The notes under the pieces were generated by a model. The model did not search any database. It worked only from the letters and a program-made list of their open reading frames with translations, and was not told the origin of the DNA. Shown one piece after another: positions 1 through 7,368 of a stretch of DNA of 48,240 nt (within the stretch, counting starts at the first letter, position 1; each line of letters begins with the position of its first letter). Both the position numbers and the translations under genes were made by a program. The stretch lies in the NCBI GenBank assembly GCA_039029395.1, contig JBCCGG010000046.1, positions 1 through 48,240 of the forward strand, read 5' to 3'. The stretch comes from JBCCGG01 sp039029395. Lineage in GTDB: Bacteria; Pseudomonadota; Alphaproteobacteria; Kiloniellales; JAKSDN01.

Positions 1-349
1 CGAATGTGCGGCATTCCTTCGACCTGAGCGCGCGCGGCGCGATGCCGAACTGACGCCGAAAGGCGCGCGAAAAGGTCTGGGAGCAAGAGAAGCCGCAGTC
101 CAGGGCAATGTCGGTGATGGAGCTTTCCTGCCGGATCACCAGGCTGCGGGCTGCTCGCTCTAGGCGCAGACGCCAGAGAAACTGGACCGGCGATTCCCGC
201 TGATAGCGGCTGAAAACCCGCAAGAAGTGATACTTCGATAGGCAAGCGACTTCGGCCAGCTGGTCCAAGTCGAGGGACTCGGCCAAGTTTTCGTAGGCAA
301 AGTTGACCACGCGGTTGACCCGGTGCCGTTGCGCGGACTGGCGCTGCAT
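1..349 (-). CDS. AraC-family transcriptional regulator, C-terminal part cut by window edge
   Basis: The reverse strand reads from an ATG at 349 and stays open to the window edge (116 residues seen). The visible part is an AraC/XylS DNA-binding domain with both helix-turn-helix units: a first helix region around LAEVACLSKYHFLRVFSRY and the second, ITDIALDCGFSCSQTFSRAFRRQFG, the classic signature around residues 81-105. The domain starts almost at the N-terminus, so any effector domain (for example GyrI-like) would follow it beyond the edge. It diverges from the secreted glycosidase-like gene at 521, with about 170 bases between, and so may regulate that gene. The family call is firm from the motif; target and ligand are unknown. 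Confidence 0.85.
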   Translation of the reverse strand, partial: MQRQSAQRHRVNRVVNFAYENLAESLDLDQLAEVACLSKYHFLRVFSRYQRESPVQFLWRLRLERAARSLVIRQESSITDIALDCGFSCSQTFSRAFRRQFGIAPRALRSKECRTF

Positions 350-520
350 GGCTTTCCTCGATCTTTGCCGCTCCCTGACGGGCCAAGCCTAGCGTGCTGA
401 TGCCCCAAGTCAAACCTGATGCCGATCGCCTCGCTTTTAGCAATTCAAGCAAAGACCGTTGGCCCATGGGTCCGTTATGGAGGGTGCCAAGCTCAAGCTC
501 TCACCGAAAGGACCTCTATC

Positions 521-1525
521 ATGGCTCAACGCATCCGTCTCATCGGCAGGATCGCCGTCTTTCTGGCGGTGGGTTTCCTGGCGCCGCAGATGACGAACGC
601 CGCGGGACAAGGCTTCTCACTCCACGCCAAACCGGTGATGGAGCGGGGCAGCCAAGGCGCCTGGTCCGCCAGCTTCATCGATCCGGGGGCGATGACAATT
701 CACGACGGTAAGTTTCACATGATGTTCGATGCCCTGCCCAAATGGCCCCATCCGCTCGCGATCGGCTACGCATCGTCCGAAGACGGCATCAATTGGGTTA
801 AGGAAAGCGACGGACCGGTGTTGACCGCCGAGGATACCGGGCTGGATGTGAAGTCCATCATGGCCAACTCCATGTTGGTGACCGACGAAGGCCAATGGGT
901 GCTCTATTTCACCCTGGTCGACCCGGAAAAACATTTCGTCGGCAAGATCGCCCGCGCGACGGCGCCGTCCCCCTTGGGGCCCTGGACGACCGATCCGGAG
1001 CCGGTCTTGGAGCCTGGGCCGGAAGGCGCCTGGGACGGCAAGTACGTGGGCAACGCCAGCGTCGTGCAATCCGACGAGGGCTATCGCATGTACTACACCG
1101 GCACCGGCAAATACGAGGTGGGCGCTTTCACCGAGGAGCACGACAACATCGGCATGGCCACCTCTCCCGACGGCATCACCTGGACCAAGCACGATGGACC
1201 AGTCTTTCAGATCAGCGATGTGGAGAATGCCTGGGACAGTTGGAGCCTGACCGAAACCTCGGTCCAGAAGACCAACGACGGCTGGGCAATGGTCTACCGG
1301 GGCACCTCCTTCAACACCACAGGCCAGCTTGGCCTAGCGATGAGCGACGACGGCATCACTTGGCGCCGGGCCGGTGATGGGCCTATCATAGCCACGCCGG
1401 ATATCCACAAGAAGATCTACTTCGTGACCTACCTGCGGGATGGCGATCAGGACTTCATCTACTTTGAGGCCGGCTCGACCGCAGGCACCGACATCTACCT
1501 GGCAACGCGCCAGCACATCTTTTGA
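521..1525 (+). CDS. Secreted five-bladed beta-propeller glycosidase-like protein (GH43/GH32 clan-like)
   Basis: This predicted exported protein has 334 residues. The ATG at 521 is chosen because it follows a GAAAGGA ribosome site (506-512) and opens a good signal peptide: positive residues, a hydrophobic run at about 7-22, and likely cleavage near residue 27. An upstream in-frame ATG at 419 would bury that signal. Three copies of a glycosidase-propeller motif of the form GxAxSxDGIxW..DGP lie at residues 82-100, 211-228 and 271-289, with a YYTGTGKYE blade element near 191-199. These motifs are typical of sucrase/arabinosidase-like proteins that bind glycans. The substrate is unknown and catalytic acids cannot be assigned by eye. 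The next gene starts 14 bases downstream, so the two are likely co-transcribed. Confidence 0.7.
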   Translation: MAQRIRLIGRIAVFLAVGFLAPQMTNAAGQGFSLHAKPVMERGSQGAWSASFIDPGAMTIHDGKFHMMFDALPKWPHPLAIGYASSEDGINWVKESDGPVLTAEDTGLDVKSIMANSMLVTDEGQWVLYFTLVDPEKHFVGKIARATAPSPLGPWTTDPEPVLEPGPEGAWDGKYVGNASVVQSDEGYRMYYTGTGKYEVGAFTEEHDNIGMATSPDGITWTKHDGPVFQISDVENAWDSWSLTETSVQKTNDGWAMVYRGTSFNTTGQLGLAMSDDGITWRRAGDGPIIATPDIHKKIYFVTYLRDGDQDFIYFEAGSTAGTDIYLATRQHIF

Positions 1526-1539
1526 CGCTGGGAGGCGCG

Positions 1540-2310
1540 ATGGCAATTCAGTCCCTGCCAAAGGGGGCCGCGACTGGCGATCTCCTTTCGGCGCTCCGGC
1601 GCGACGGGGCCGTGATTGTCGAAAACTGGGTCTCGGAGCAGCTTGCCGATCGGGTGGCAAGCGAGCTGCGCCCGCGTTTCGAGGCCGTAGGCCACTGCCA
1701 ATACAGCGACTTCAACGGCTACAAGACCCTCAGGATCAACAGCATCCTGGCTCATTCGCGCGCGGCGGCCGACTTGGTAGAGCATGCCCAACTCCTCGAG
1801 GTCGCCGACGAAATCCTCCTGGAAAACAGTCTGTCTTACCGTTTGGGTAGCTTGACCGGCATCGAGATCCTGCCAGGCGAAAGCGCCCAGGCGCTGCATC
1901 GGGACGACCACATTTACCCGCTCCGCCTGCCTGGTTTCGAGCTACAGATCGGCGTCATGTGGGCGCTCGACGATTTCAGCGCCGAGAATGGCGGGACCCG
2001 CGTGGTGCCGGGCAGCCACCATTGGCTTGAGCCGCGCTCGGCCCTCCCGGAGGAGATCGTTGAGGTCGCAATGCCGAAAGGCTCGGCGCTGGTCTACCTG
2101 GGCTCGACGCTGCATGGCGGCGGCGCGAACGGCACGGACCAGCCCCGGATGGGACTAATCAACACCTATGCTCTGGGCTGGCTGCGGCAGGAGGAGAACC
2201 TCTACACAAAGATCCCCAGAGAGCGGGCCAAAAGCTTCTCCAAGCGGGTTCAGGAACTGATTGGCTATCAAAAGCACGGTCAAAAGCTCGGCTGGTTCGG
2301 GCCCTTCTGA
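1540..2310 (+). CDS. Phytanoyl-CoA dioxygenase (PhyH) family Fe(II)/2-oxoglutarate oxygenase
   Basis: The protein has 256 residues, starting at ATG 1540 just behind a GGAGG site (1531-1535). A TTG at 1522 overlapping the previous stop is an alternative. The double-stranded beta-helix facial triad is visible: His120-x-Asp122 in ALHRDDHIYPL and the distal His192 in STLHGGGANG, with Arg203 placed to bind 2-oxoglutarate. Length and a VVPGSHHW motif at 155-162 fit the PhyH family, which hydroxylates or oxidatively cleaves small molecules in the cytoplasm. It lies between the glycosidase-like gene and the URC operon, with only 43 bases to the latter, so it may be transcribed with either. The substrate is not deducible. 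Confidence 0.8.
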   Translation: MAIQSLPKGAATGDLLSALRRDGAVIVENWVSEQLADRVASELRPRFEAVGHCQYSDFNGYKTLRINSILAHSRAAADLVEHAQLLEVADEILLENSLSYRLGSLTGIEILPGESAQALHRDDHIYPLRLPGFELQIGVMWALDDFSAENGGTRVVPGSHHWLEPRSALPEEIVEVAMPKGSALVYLGSTLHGGGANGTDQPRMGLINTYALGWLRQEENLYTKIPRERAKSFSKRVQELIGYQKHGQKLGWFGPF

Positions 2311-2353
2311 CCCCTTTGTGACCGGCGCCAAGATCGGGCATACTTGGGCGGCC

Positions 2354-3613
2354 ATGAACGAGAGCAAACGCCCGACCAAGCATATCGTGCTGACCTCCCA
2401 TCCGGGTGGCGGCGCGGCGCCCGAGCCGATCCACTGGGCGGCGGCCGACCCGCTGGAGCGCGGACCGGTGATCGGCACACTGACCGATCCGGCCAAGCGT
2501 AACGTGATCGGGGCCCACGCCGGCTCCTACGCACTCTACCGGGCGCTGGCGATCGCCGCCGGCAGCCTGGACCCGCTGCACAAGGCGGATCTGACCGACA
2601 CCGCGCCCGCCGCATCGATCGGGCCCCATCCCCAATGGTCGGAGCCAGACAAGATCGTCTCGCTGGATCCCTTCGGCCACGTTGCCGGCGAGGTCTTCAA
2701 GGACAAGATCGCCGAGGGCTGGGATATCCGCCCTACAATCGCCGTTACCCGGGCGCGCCTTACCGTGCCGGAGTTCGCCGGCGCCTTGGAACGAGGCGAT
2801 CTGGAGGTCGACGGCGAGATCCTCTTGGAAAGCGGCGAGGCCAAGTGTACCAAGGTCGCGGTCGAGCCGGTGTGGTATCTGCCTGGGGTTGCCCGGCGCT
2901 GCGGCATCGACGAGCAGGACCTCCGGCGCAGCCTGTTCGAGCACACCGGCGGCATGTTCCCCGATCTGGTGACCCGGCCGGACCTTCATGTTTTTTTGCC
3001 GCCGATCGGCGGCATGACGGTCTACTATTTTGGCGACCTTGCCGCGATCACCGATCCCAAGCGCCAATTGGCCTGCCGGGTGCACGACGAGTGCAACGGC
3101 TCGGATGTCTTCGGATCCGACATCTGCACCTGCCGGCCATACTTGGTGCACGGCATGGAGGTCTGTATCCGCACGGCCCAGGAGGGCGGCGGTGGGCTCA
3201 TCGTCTATAACCGCAAGGAAGGCCGGGCGCTCGGCGAGGTCACCAAGTTCCTGGTCTACAATGCCCGCAAGCGCCAGGAGGGCGGCGACCGGGCCGATGC
3301 CTACTTCCTGCGCACCGAGTGCGTCGCCGGTGTTCAGGATGTGCGTTTTCAGGAGCTCATGCCCGACGTACTCCACTGGCTCGGCGTCACTCGGCTCGAC
3401 CGTTTCGTCTCCATGAGCAACATGAAATACGACGCCCTTGCCCGCCAAGGGATCGAGATCGTTGAGCGTATCCCAATTCCAGACGAGCTGATTCCGGACG
3501 ACGCCGCGGTCGAGATGGAGGCCAAAAAGGCGGCCGGCTACTTCACCGACGAGCCGGTGCCCGACGAGGCCAGCCTTGCGGAGACCAAAGGTCGGGGCCT
3601 CAGGGACTATTGA
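2354..3613 (+). CDS. urc1: URC1-type GTP cyclohydrolase II-like protein (uracil catabolism)
   Basis: This 419-residue protein has a C-terminal half resembling GTP cyclohydrolase II (RibA). The zinc site C-x10-C-x-C is intact at Cys247, Cys258 and Cys260, and YNRKEGR at 285-291 matches the catalytic region of RibA. The segment where RibA recognises guanine (usually TNNPxK) reads SMSNMKYD at 353-360. The long N-terminal region (1-235) is also not RibA-like. These traits, plus DUF1688 and uracil phosphoribosyltransferase directly downstream, identify the URC1 family, known from yeast as part of a second uracil-degradation route that opens the ring after nucleotide formation. ATG 2354 is the chosen start; GTG 2320 is possible. 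The stop overlaps the next start by 4 bases. Confidence 0.85.
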   Translation: MNESKRPTKHIVLTSHPGGGAAPEPIHWAAADPLERGPVIGTLTDPAKRNVIGAHAGSYALYRALAIAAGSLDPLHKADLTDTAPAASIGPHPQWSEPDKIVSLDPFGHVAGEVFKDKIAEGWDIRPTIAVTRARLTVPEFAGALERGDLEVDGEILLESGEAKCTKVAVEPVWYLPGVARRCGIDEQDLRRSLFEHTGGMFPDLVTRPDLHVFLPPIGGMTVYYFGDLAAITDPKRQLACRVHDECNGSDVFGSDICTCRPYLVHGMEVCIRTAQEGGGGLIVYNRKEGRALGEVTKFLVYNARKRQEGGDRADAYFLRTECVAGVQDVRFQELMPDVLHWLGVTRLDRFVSMSNMKYDALARQGIEIVERIPIPDELIPDDAAVEMEAKKAAGYFTDEPVPDEASLAETKGRGLRDY

Positions 3614-4836
3614 GCGCAATTCCCGTCAGCGATGCGGTCGCCTGGCTGCTTCGGCCCGAGGCCATTCGCGAGCGCTGCGGCCGCATTCTGGCGGCCGCGG
3701 ATGCGGGCCGCTCGGATCATTTCACGGTCGCGCGCGACAAGCTTCCGGCGCTCGCCGACTTCGTCACGGAAGAAATCCGGGGCAACTACCCAGATTTGAA
3801 GATCCCCTATCACAGCCGCTGGCGCCACTTTGCGGCCGGCGGCCGGGACCGCTGGGGCGCCCTGGCGGCACGCCTAGGCGGTCTTTCGGCGAATGAGATG
3901 GCGCGGATGCGCATTGACCTGGCATTGACCAGCGTGCTGCTGGATGCCGGCGCCGGCCCGGCGTGGCGTTACCGAGAAGCCGACGGGACGGAGTTCAGCC
4001 GATCTGAAGGCCTGGCGGTCGCCAGTTTCGTTCTCTTTGAAAGAGGCATCCTGTCCGGCCAGCGAGACTGGCCCCTGCGTGCCGATGCCGCCGCCCTCCG
4101 GGCCTTCACGGCCGATAATCTGGCGCAGGCCTTCCAGGTGACCGAGGACAATCCCCTGGAAGGTCTCGAGGGTCGGGCCGGTCTGCTCAACCGCCTTGGC
4201 CGGGCGGTTGCCAAGGCACCCCAGGTCTACGGCGAAAGCGACCCGCGCGTCGGAAACCTCTACGACTATCTGGTCGGTTTGGCCGGACCTTCTCGAGAGG
4301 TCCCGGCACCGTTGATCCTGGCGACTCTGCTTGAGACCCTTGGCTCGATTTGGCCGGGGCGGATCGTATTGGACGGCGTTAACCTGGGCGATGTCTGGCG
4401 CCATCCGGCGGCGGGCGACGACGGCCTGGTGCCATTTCACAAGCTTTCCCAATGGCTGACCTATTCCCTGGTCGAGCCCTTGGTCGAGGCGGGCCTGGCG
4501 GTCACCGACATCGAGGCCCTGACCGGCCTGGCCGAGTACCGAAACGGTGGCCTGATGATCGACGGCGGCCTGCTTTGCCTGAAGGATCCAGCGGCCCTGG
4601 CTGCACGCCACGCCGTCGATAGTGAGCTGATCGTCGAGTGGCGGGCGCTGACCCTGGCGCTGCTCGACCCCTTGGCGGCCGAGGTGCGCGAGCGCCTGGG
4701 GCAAAACGCGGCTGAGCTGCCGCTTGCCAAGGTGCTGGAAGGCGGCACTTGGAGCGCCGGTCGCCGGATCGCTCGGGAAAAGCGCCCTGACGGCGACCCG
4801 CCGCTGACCATCGTGAGCGACGGAACGGTCTTTTGA
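3610..4836 (+). CDS. urc4: DUF1688 family protein, URC4-like (uracil catabolism)
   Basis: This 408-residue cytoplasmic protein starts at TTG 3610, in the overlap TTGA with the URC1 stop, which suggests translational coupling. Family features visible: an N-terminal helix region ending in the conserved stretch PYHSRWRHFAAGG (residues about 67-79), then a long alpha-helical body with GDVWRHP and VPFHKLSQWLTYSL near 260-285. DUF1688 proteins are the URC4 component of the yeast uracil pathway. Their chemistry is not established, though genetics places them with URC1 in breaking down the nucleotide-linked pyrimidine. There is no signal peptide or membrane segment. Family assignment rests on the characteristic motifs plus the URC1 and UPRT neighbours. 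The upp start follows 50 bases after its stop. Confidence 0.85.
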   Translation: MSAIPVSDAVAWLLRPEAIRERCGRILAAADAGRSDHFTVARDKLPALADFVTEEIRGNYPDLKIPYHSRWRHFAAGGRDRWGALAARLGGLSANEMARMRIDLALTSVLLDAGAGPAWRYREADGTEFSRSEGLAVASFVLFERGILSGQRDWPLRADAAALRAFTADNLAQAFQVTEDNPLEGLEGRAGLLNRLGRAVAKAPQVYGESDPRVGNLYDYLVGLAGPSREVPAPLILATLLETLGSIWPGRIVLDGVNLGDVWRHPAAGDDGLVPFHKLSQWLTYSLVEPLVEAGLAVTDIEALTGLAEYRNGGLMIDGGLLCLKDPAALAARHAVDSELIVEWRALTLALLDPLAAEVRERLGQNAAELPLAKVLEGGTWSAGRRIAREKRPDGDPPLTIVSDGTVF

Positions 4837-4886
4837 GCGGCCCCAAAGCATGCCACCATGGCGGCCGGGCGAATTCGGAGGGAACC

Positions 4887-5519
4887 ATGAGCGCCAACGT
4901 CACCGTCGTCGACCATCCTCTGGTCCAGCACAAGCTCGGCCTGATGCGCCGCAAGGAGACCCACACTGCTGCCTTTCGCCAGCTGCTGCGCGAGATCTCT
5001 TTGCTGCTGGCCTACGAGGTGACCCGCGATCTGCCGCTCACCGACACCGCGATAGACACGCCCTTGACCGAGACCACGGTGCCCAGGCTGGAAGGCAAGA
5101 AGCTCGCCCTGATCTCGGTGCTGCGCGCCGGCAACGGCCTGCTAGAGGGTATGCTCGATCTGATACCTTCGGCCCGGGTCGGCCACGTGGGGCTCTACCG
5201 GGACCCGACCACCCTGGTCGCCGTGGAGTACTACTTCAAGGTGCCGGAAGAGCTGGGCGAGCGGGTCGTGATCGTGGTCGATCCCATGTTGGCGACCGGC
5301 AACTCCTCGTCGGCCGCGCTCGACCGGGTCAAGCAGGCCGGCGCCAAGGACCTGCGCTTCGTCTGCCTACTGGCCGCGCCAGAAGGTATCAAGGCGATCC
5401 AGGAGACCCACGCGGACGTACCGATCTTCACCGCCGCGATCGACAGCCACCTGAACGACCACGGCTACATCGTGCCGGGGCTGGGCGACGCGGGGGATCG
5501 GCTCTACGGGACGAAGTGA
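4887..5519 (+). CDS. upp: Uracil phosphoribosyltransferase
   Basis: The protein has 210 residues, the standard length, starting at ATG 4887 behind GGAGGGA (4877-4883). A longer TTG reading from 4833 adds non-homologous residues. The enzyme makes UMP from uracil and PRPP. The PRPP-binding loop VVDPMLATGNSSSAA sits at about residues 129-143, and the uracil-binding C-terminus YIVPGLGDAGDRLYGT is intact. In this operon it fills the role of yeast URC6: uracil must become UMP before the URC enzymes act, so here it probably serves catabolism as well as salvage. It is third in the operon with URC1 and URC4. Its stop lies 3 bases from the stop of the convergent creatinase gene. Confidence 0.95.
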   Translation: MSANVTVVDHPLVQHKLGLMRRKETHTAAFRQLLREISLLLAYEVTRDLPLTDTAIDTPLTETTVPRLEGKKLALISVLRAGNGLLEGMLDLIPSARVGHVGLYRDPTTLVAVEYYFKVPEELGERVVIVVDPMLATGNSSSAALDRVKQAGAKDLRFVCLLAAPEGIKAIQETHADVPIFTAAIDSHLNDHGYIVPGLGDAGDRLYGTK

Positions 5520-5522
5520 CCC

Positions 5523-6731
5523 CTACTTCCGTATGATGTTCTTCTCCGGACCGTAAGGGAATCCGGTGATGTTCTCGGCGCCTTGCTCGCCGACCACCAG
5601 GATGTCGTGCTCCCGGTAGCCGCCGGCGCCGGGCAGGCCCTCGGGGATCATGATCATCGGCTCCATGGAGACCACATGGCCGGGCTGAAGCACGGTCTCG
5701 ATGTCCTCGCGCAGCTCTAGGCCGGCCTCCCGGCCGTAGTAGTGGCTGAGCACTCCGAAGGAGTGGCCGTATCCGAAGGTGCGGCGCTCCAGCAGGTCGT
5801 ACTTCTTGTAGATCTCGTTGAGTTCGGCGGCGATGTCGCAACAGCGCACGCCCGGCTGAATCGCCTTCAAGCCGGCCTCGTGGACCTCGACGTTGACGTT
5901 CCACAAGCGCAGGTGCTCATCGGAGACCTCCTCGGCGAAGAGGGTGCGCTCGAGCGCCGTGTAGTAGCCGCCGATCATGGGAAAGCAGTTGAGCGAGAGG
6001 ATGTCGCCACGCTCGATCTTGCGGGTGGTCACCGGGTTGTGGGCGCCATCGGTGTTGATGCCCGACTGGAACCAGGTCCAGGTGTCGAGGATCTCGGCGT
6101 GGGGGAAGGAGCGGGCGATCTCGCGCACCATTGCCTGTGTCGAGTGGAGCGCCACCTCGTGCTCTGGCACGCCGACCCCGATCGCTTCGGCGCAGGCCGC
6201 TCCGCCGATGTCGGCGATGCGCGCGCCCTCCTTGATGTGGGCGATCTCCTCGGCGGATTTCACCATGCGAAGGCGCATGGCCGATTGACCGACGTCGACG
6301 AAGGTGGCGTTGGGCAGGGCGGCCTCAAGCTTGGCCTTGTTCTGCAGGGTCACGTGGTCGAATTCGATTCCGATCCGGGCGCCGTCGGGAATCAGCTTTT
6401 GGACGGCCCGAAAGTAGTTGTCCCGCTGCCAGTCGGTGTAGACGATGTTGTCGCCGAAGGTCCGGCGCCAGGGCTGGGCGCCGTCGATGTTGGCCGAGAT
6501 CGAGGTCTGGTTCTCTTGGGTCACCACCAGGCCGTAGAAGCGGCCGAAGTGGCAGTAGACGAAGTCGGCGTAGTAGCAGATGTTGTGATAGCTGCTGAAC
6601 AAAACCGAATCCAGGCCAGCCTCGACCATATGGGCGCGCAACGCGGTCAAGCGCCGGGTCATCTCCTCGGCCGAGAACATCGGCGTGACCTTCTGGCCGT
6701 TCTGGATCTCGATCAGGCTTGGCATCTCCAT
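5523..6731 (-). CDS. Creatinase (creatine amidinohydrolase), M24 fold
   Basis: The protein has 402 residues, starting at ATG 6731; an ATG at 6779 would add 16 unrelated residues. Creatinase hydrolyses creatine to sarcosine and urea. The sequence closely follows Pseudomonas creatinase as I remember it: FSSYHNICYYADFVYC in the N-terminal domain, WTWFQSGINTDGAHNPVTTR around the active-site His231, then Glu261 (TALERTLF), His323 (GYGHSFG), Glu357 (SMEPMI) and His375 (YREHDI). As in true creatinases, the metal ligands of the M24 peptidases are absent, so this is not an aminopeptidase. It lies opposite to and convergent with the URC operon and diverges from the Nudix gene. No creatininase or sarcosine oxidase lies nearby, which leaves room for a related urea-releasing substrate. 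Confidence 0.9.
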   Translation of the reverse strand: MEMPSLIEIQNGQKVTPMFSAEEMTRRLTALRAHMVEAGLDSVLFSSYHNICYYADFVYCHFGRFYGLVVTQENQTSISANIDGAQPWRRTFGDNIVYTDWQRDNYFRAVQKLIPDGARIGIEFDHVTLQNKAKLEAALPNATFVDVGQSAMRLRMVKSAEEIAHIKEGARIADIGGAACAEAIGVGVPEHEVALHSTQAMVREIARSFPHAEILDTWTWFQSGINTDGAHNPVTTRKIERGDILSLNCFPMIGGYYTALERTLFAEEVSDEHLRLWNVNVEVHEAGLKAIQPGVRCCDIAAELNEIYKKYDLLERRTFGYGHSFGVLSHYYGREAGLELREDIETVLQPGHVVSMEPMIMIPEGLPGAGGYREHDILVVGEQGAENITGFPYGPEKNIIRK

Positions 6732-6804
6732 GGCGTCGTCCCCCCATTTGCTGTGCCCGCGGGTAAGATGATCCGGCACTTAGACCCATTGGAAGCGGGA
6801 ATCA

Positions 6805-7317
6805 ATGACTGAAAATTCAGATGTGGAGGTTCGGCGCACCGCGCGCGTGCTCCTGCTCGATTCCCAGGACCGCCTGCTCTTGGTCAAGTTCCAAGACCCC
6901 TACGTTCACGAGCCGGGCAAGGCGCCGTCAGGGGCGCCGTTTTGGGCCACGGTCGGCGGTTGTCTGGAGGACGGCGAGGACATTATCGCGGCAGCCCGGC
7001 GCGAGGTGCGCGAGGAGACGGGCCTGGTGGACATCCAGTTCGGGCCGGTGGTCTGGTATGGCGAGCAGGTCTTGATACTCAAGGAAGGTGAGCGCCTCCT
7101 AAAGGAGTCCTTCGTGGTCGCTCGCACCCGAGAGCAGGAGCCGGTCGCGACCCAATGGACGGATGACGAACGGGAAACCATCGTAGATCTGCGCTGGTGG
7201 CGGCTCGACGCGTTGCGGGAGACTGATGAGACCGTGTATCCAAAGGTGCTACCCGAGCTACTGCCAGTAATCTTGCGCGGCGACTATCCTGATCCGGTAC
7301 TGATCATTACCCTCTGA
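6805..7317 (+). CDS. Nudix hydrolase
   Basis: This 170-residue cytoplasmic hydrolase has a clear Nudix box (GX5EX7REUXEEXGU) at residues 50-72: GG-CLEDGED followed by ARREVREETGL. Such enzymes cleave nucleoside diphosphates linked to another moiety, using Mg2+ bound by the two box glutamates. ATG 6805 follows GGAAGCGGGA. The N-terminal DVEVRRTARVLLLD start resembles ADP-ribose or dNTP pyrophosphatases, but the substrate cannot be read from sequence. It diverges from creatinase over a 73-base gap and is followed 51 bases later by the DddP-like gene. Its presence beside nucleobase-catabolism genes makes a nucleotide substrate plausible, but that is inference only. Confidence 0.85.
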   Translation: MTENSDVEVRRTARVLLLDSQDRLLLVKFQDPYVHEPGKAPSGAPFWATVGGCLEDGEDIIAAARREVREETGLVDIQFGPVVWYGEQVLILKEGERLLKESFVVARTREQEPVATQWTDDERETIVDLRWWRLDALRETDETVYPKVLPELLPVILRGDYPDPVLIITL

Positions 7318-7368
7318 CCGAAGAATTCGCGCTTGCAGCCCCTGGGGATTGGTGATCATGCTCACGTG

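Noticed and set aside
2159..3619. A 486-codon minus-strand frame opposite URC1
   Set aside because: It is a GC-rich antisense shadow with no family motifs. The plus strand encodes intact URC1 with its zinc cysteines.
5742..6812. A 356-codon plus-strand frame opposite creatinase
   Set aside because: It is Gly/Val/Asp-rich shadow sequence with no motifs. Creatinase on the minus strand is unmistakable.
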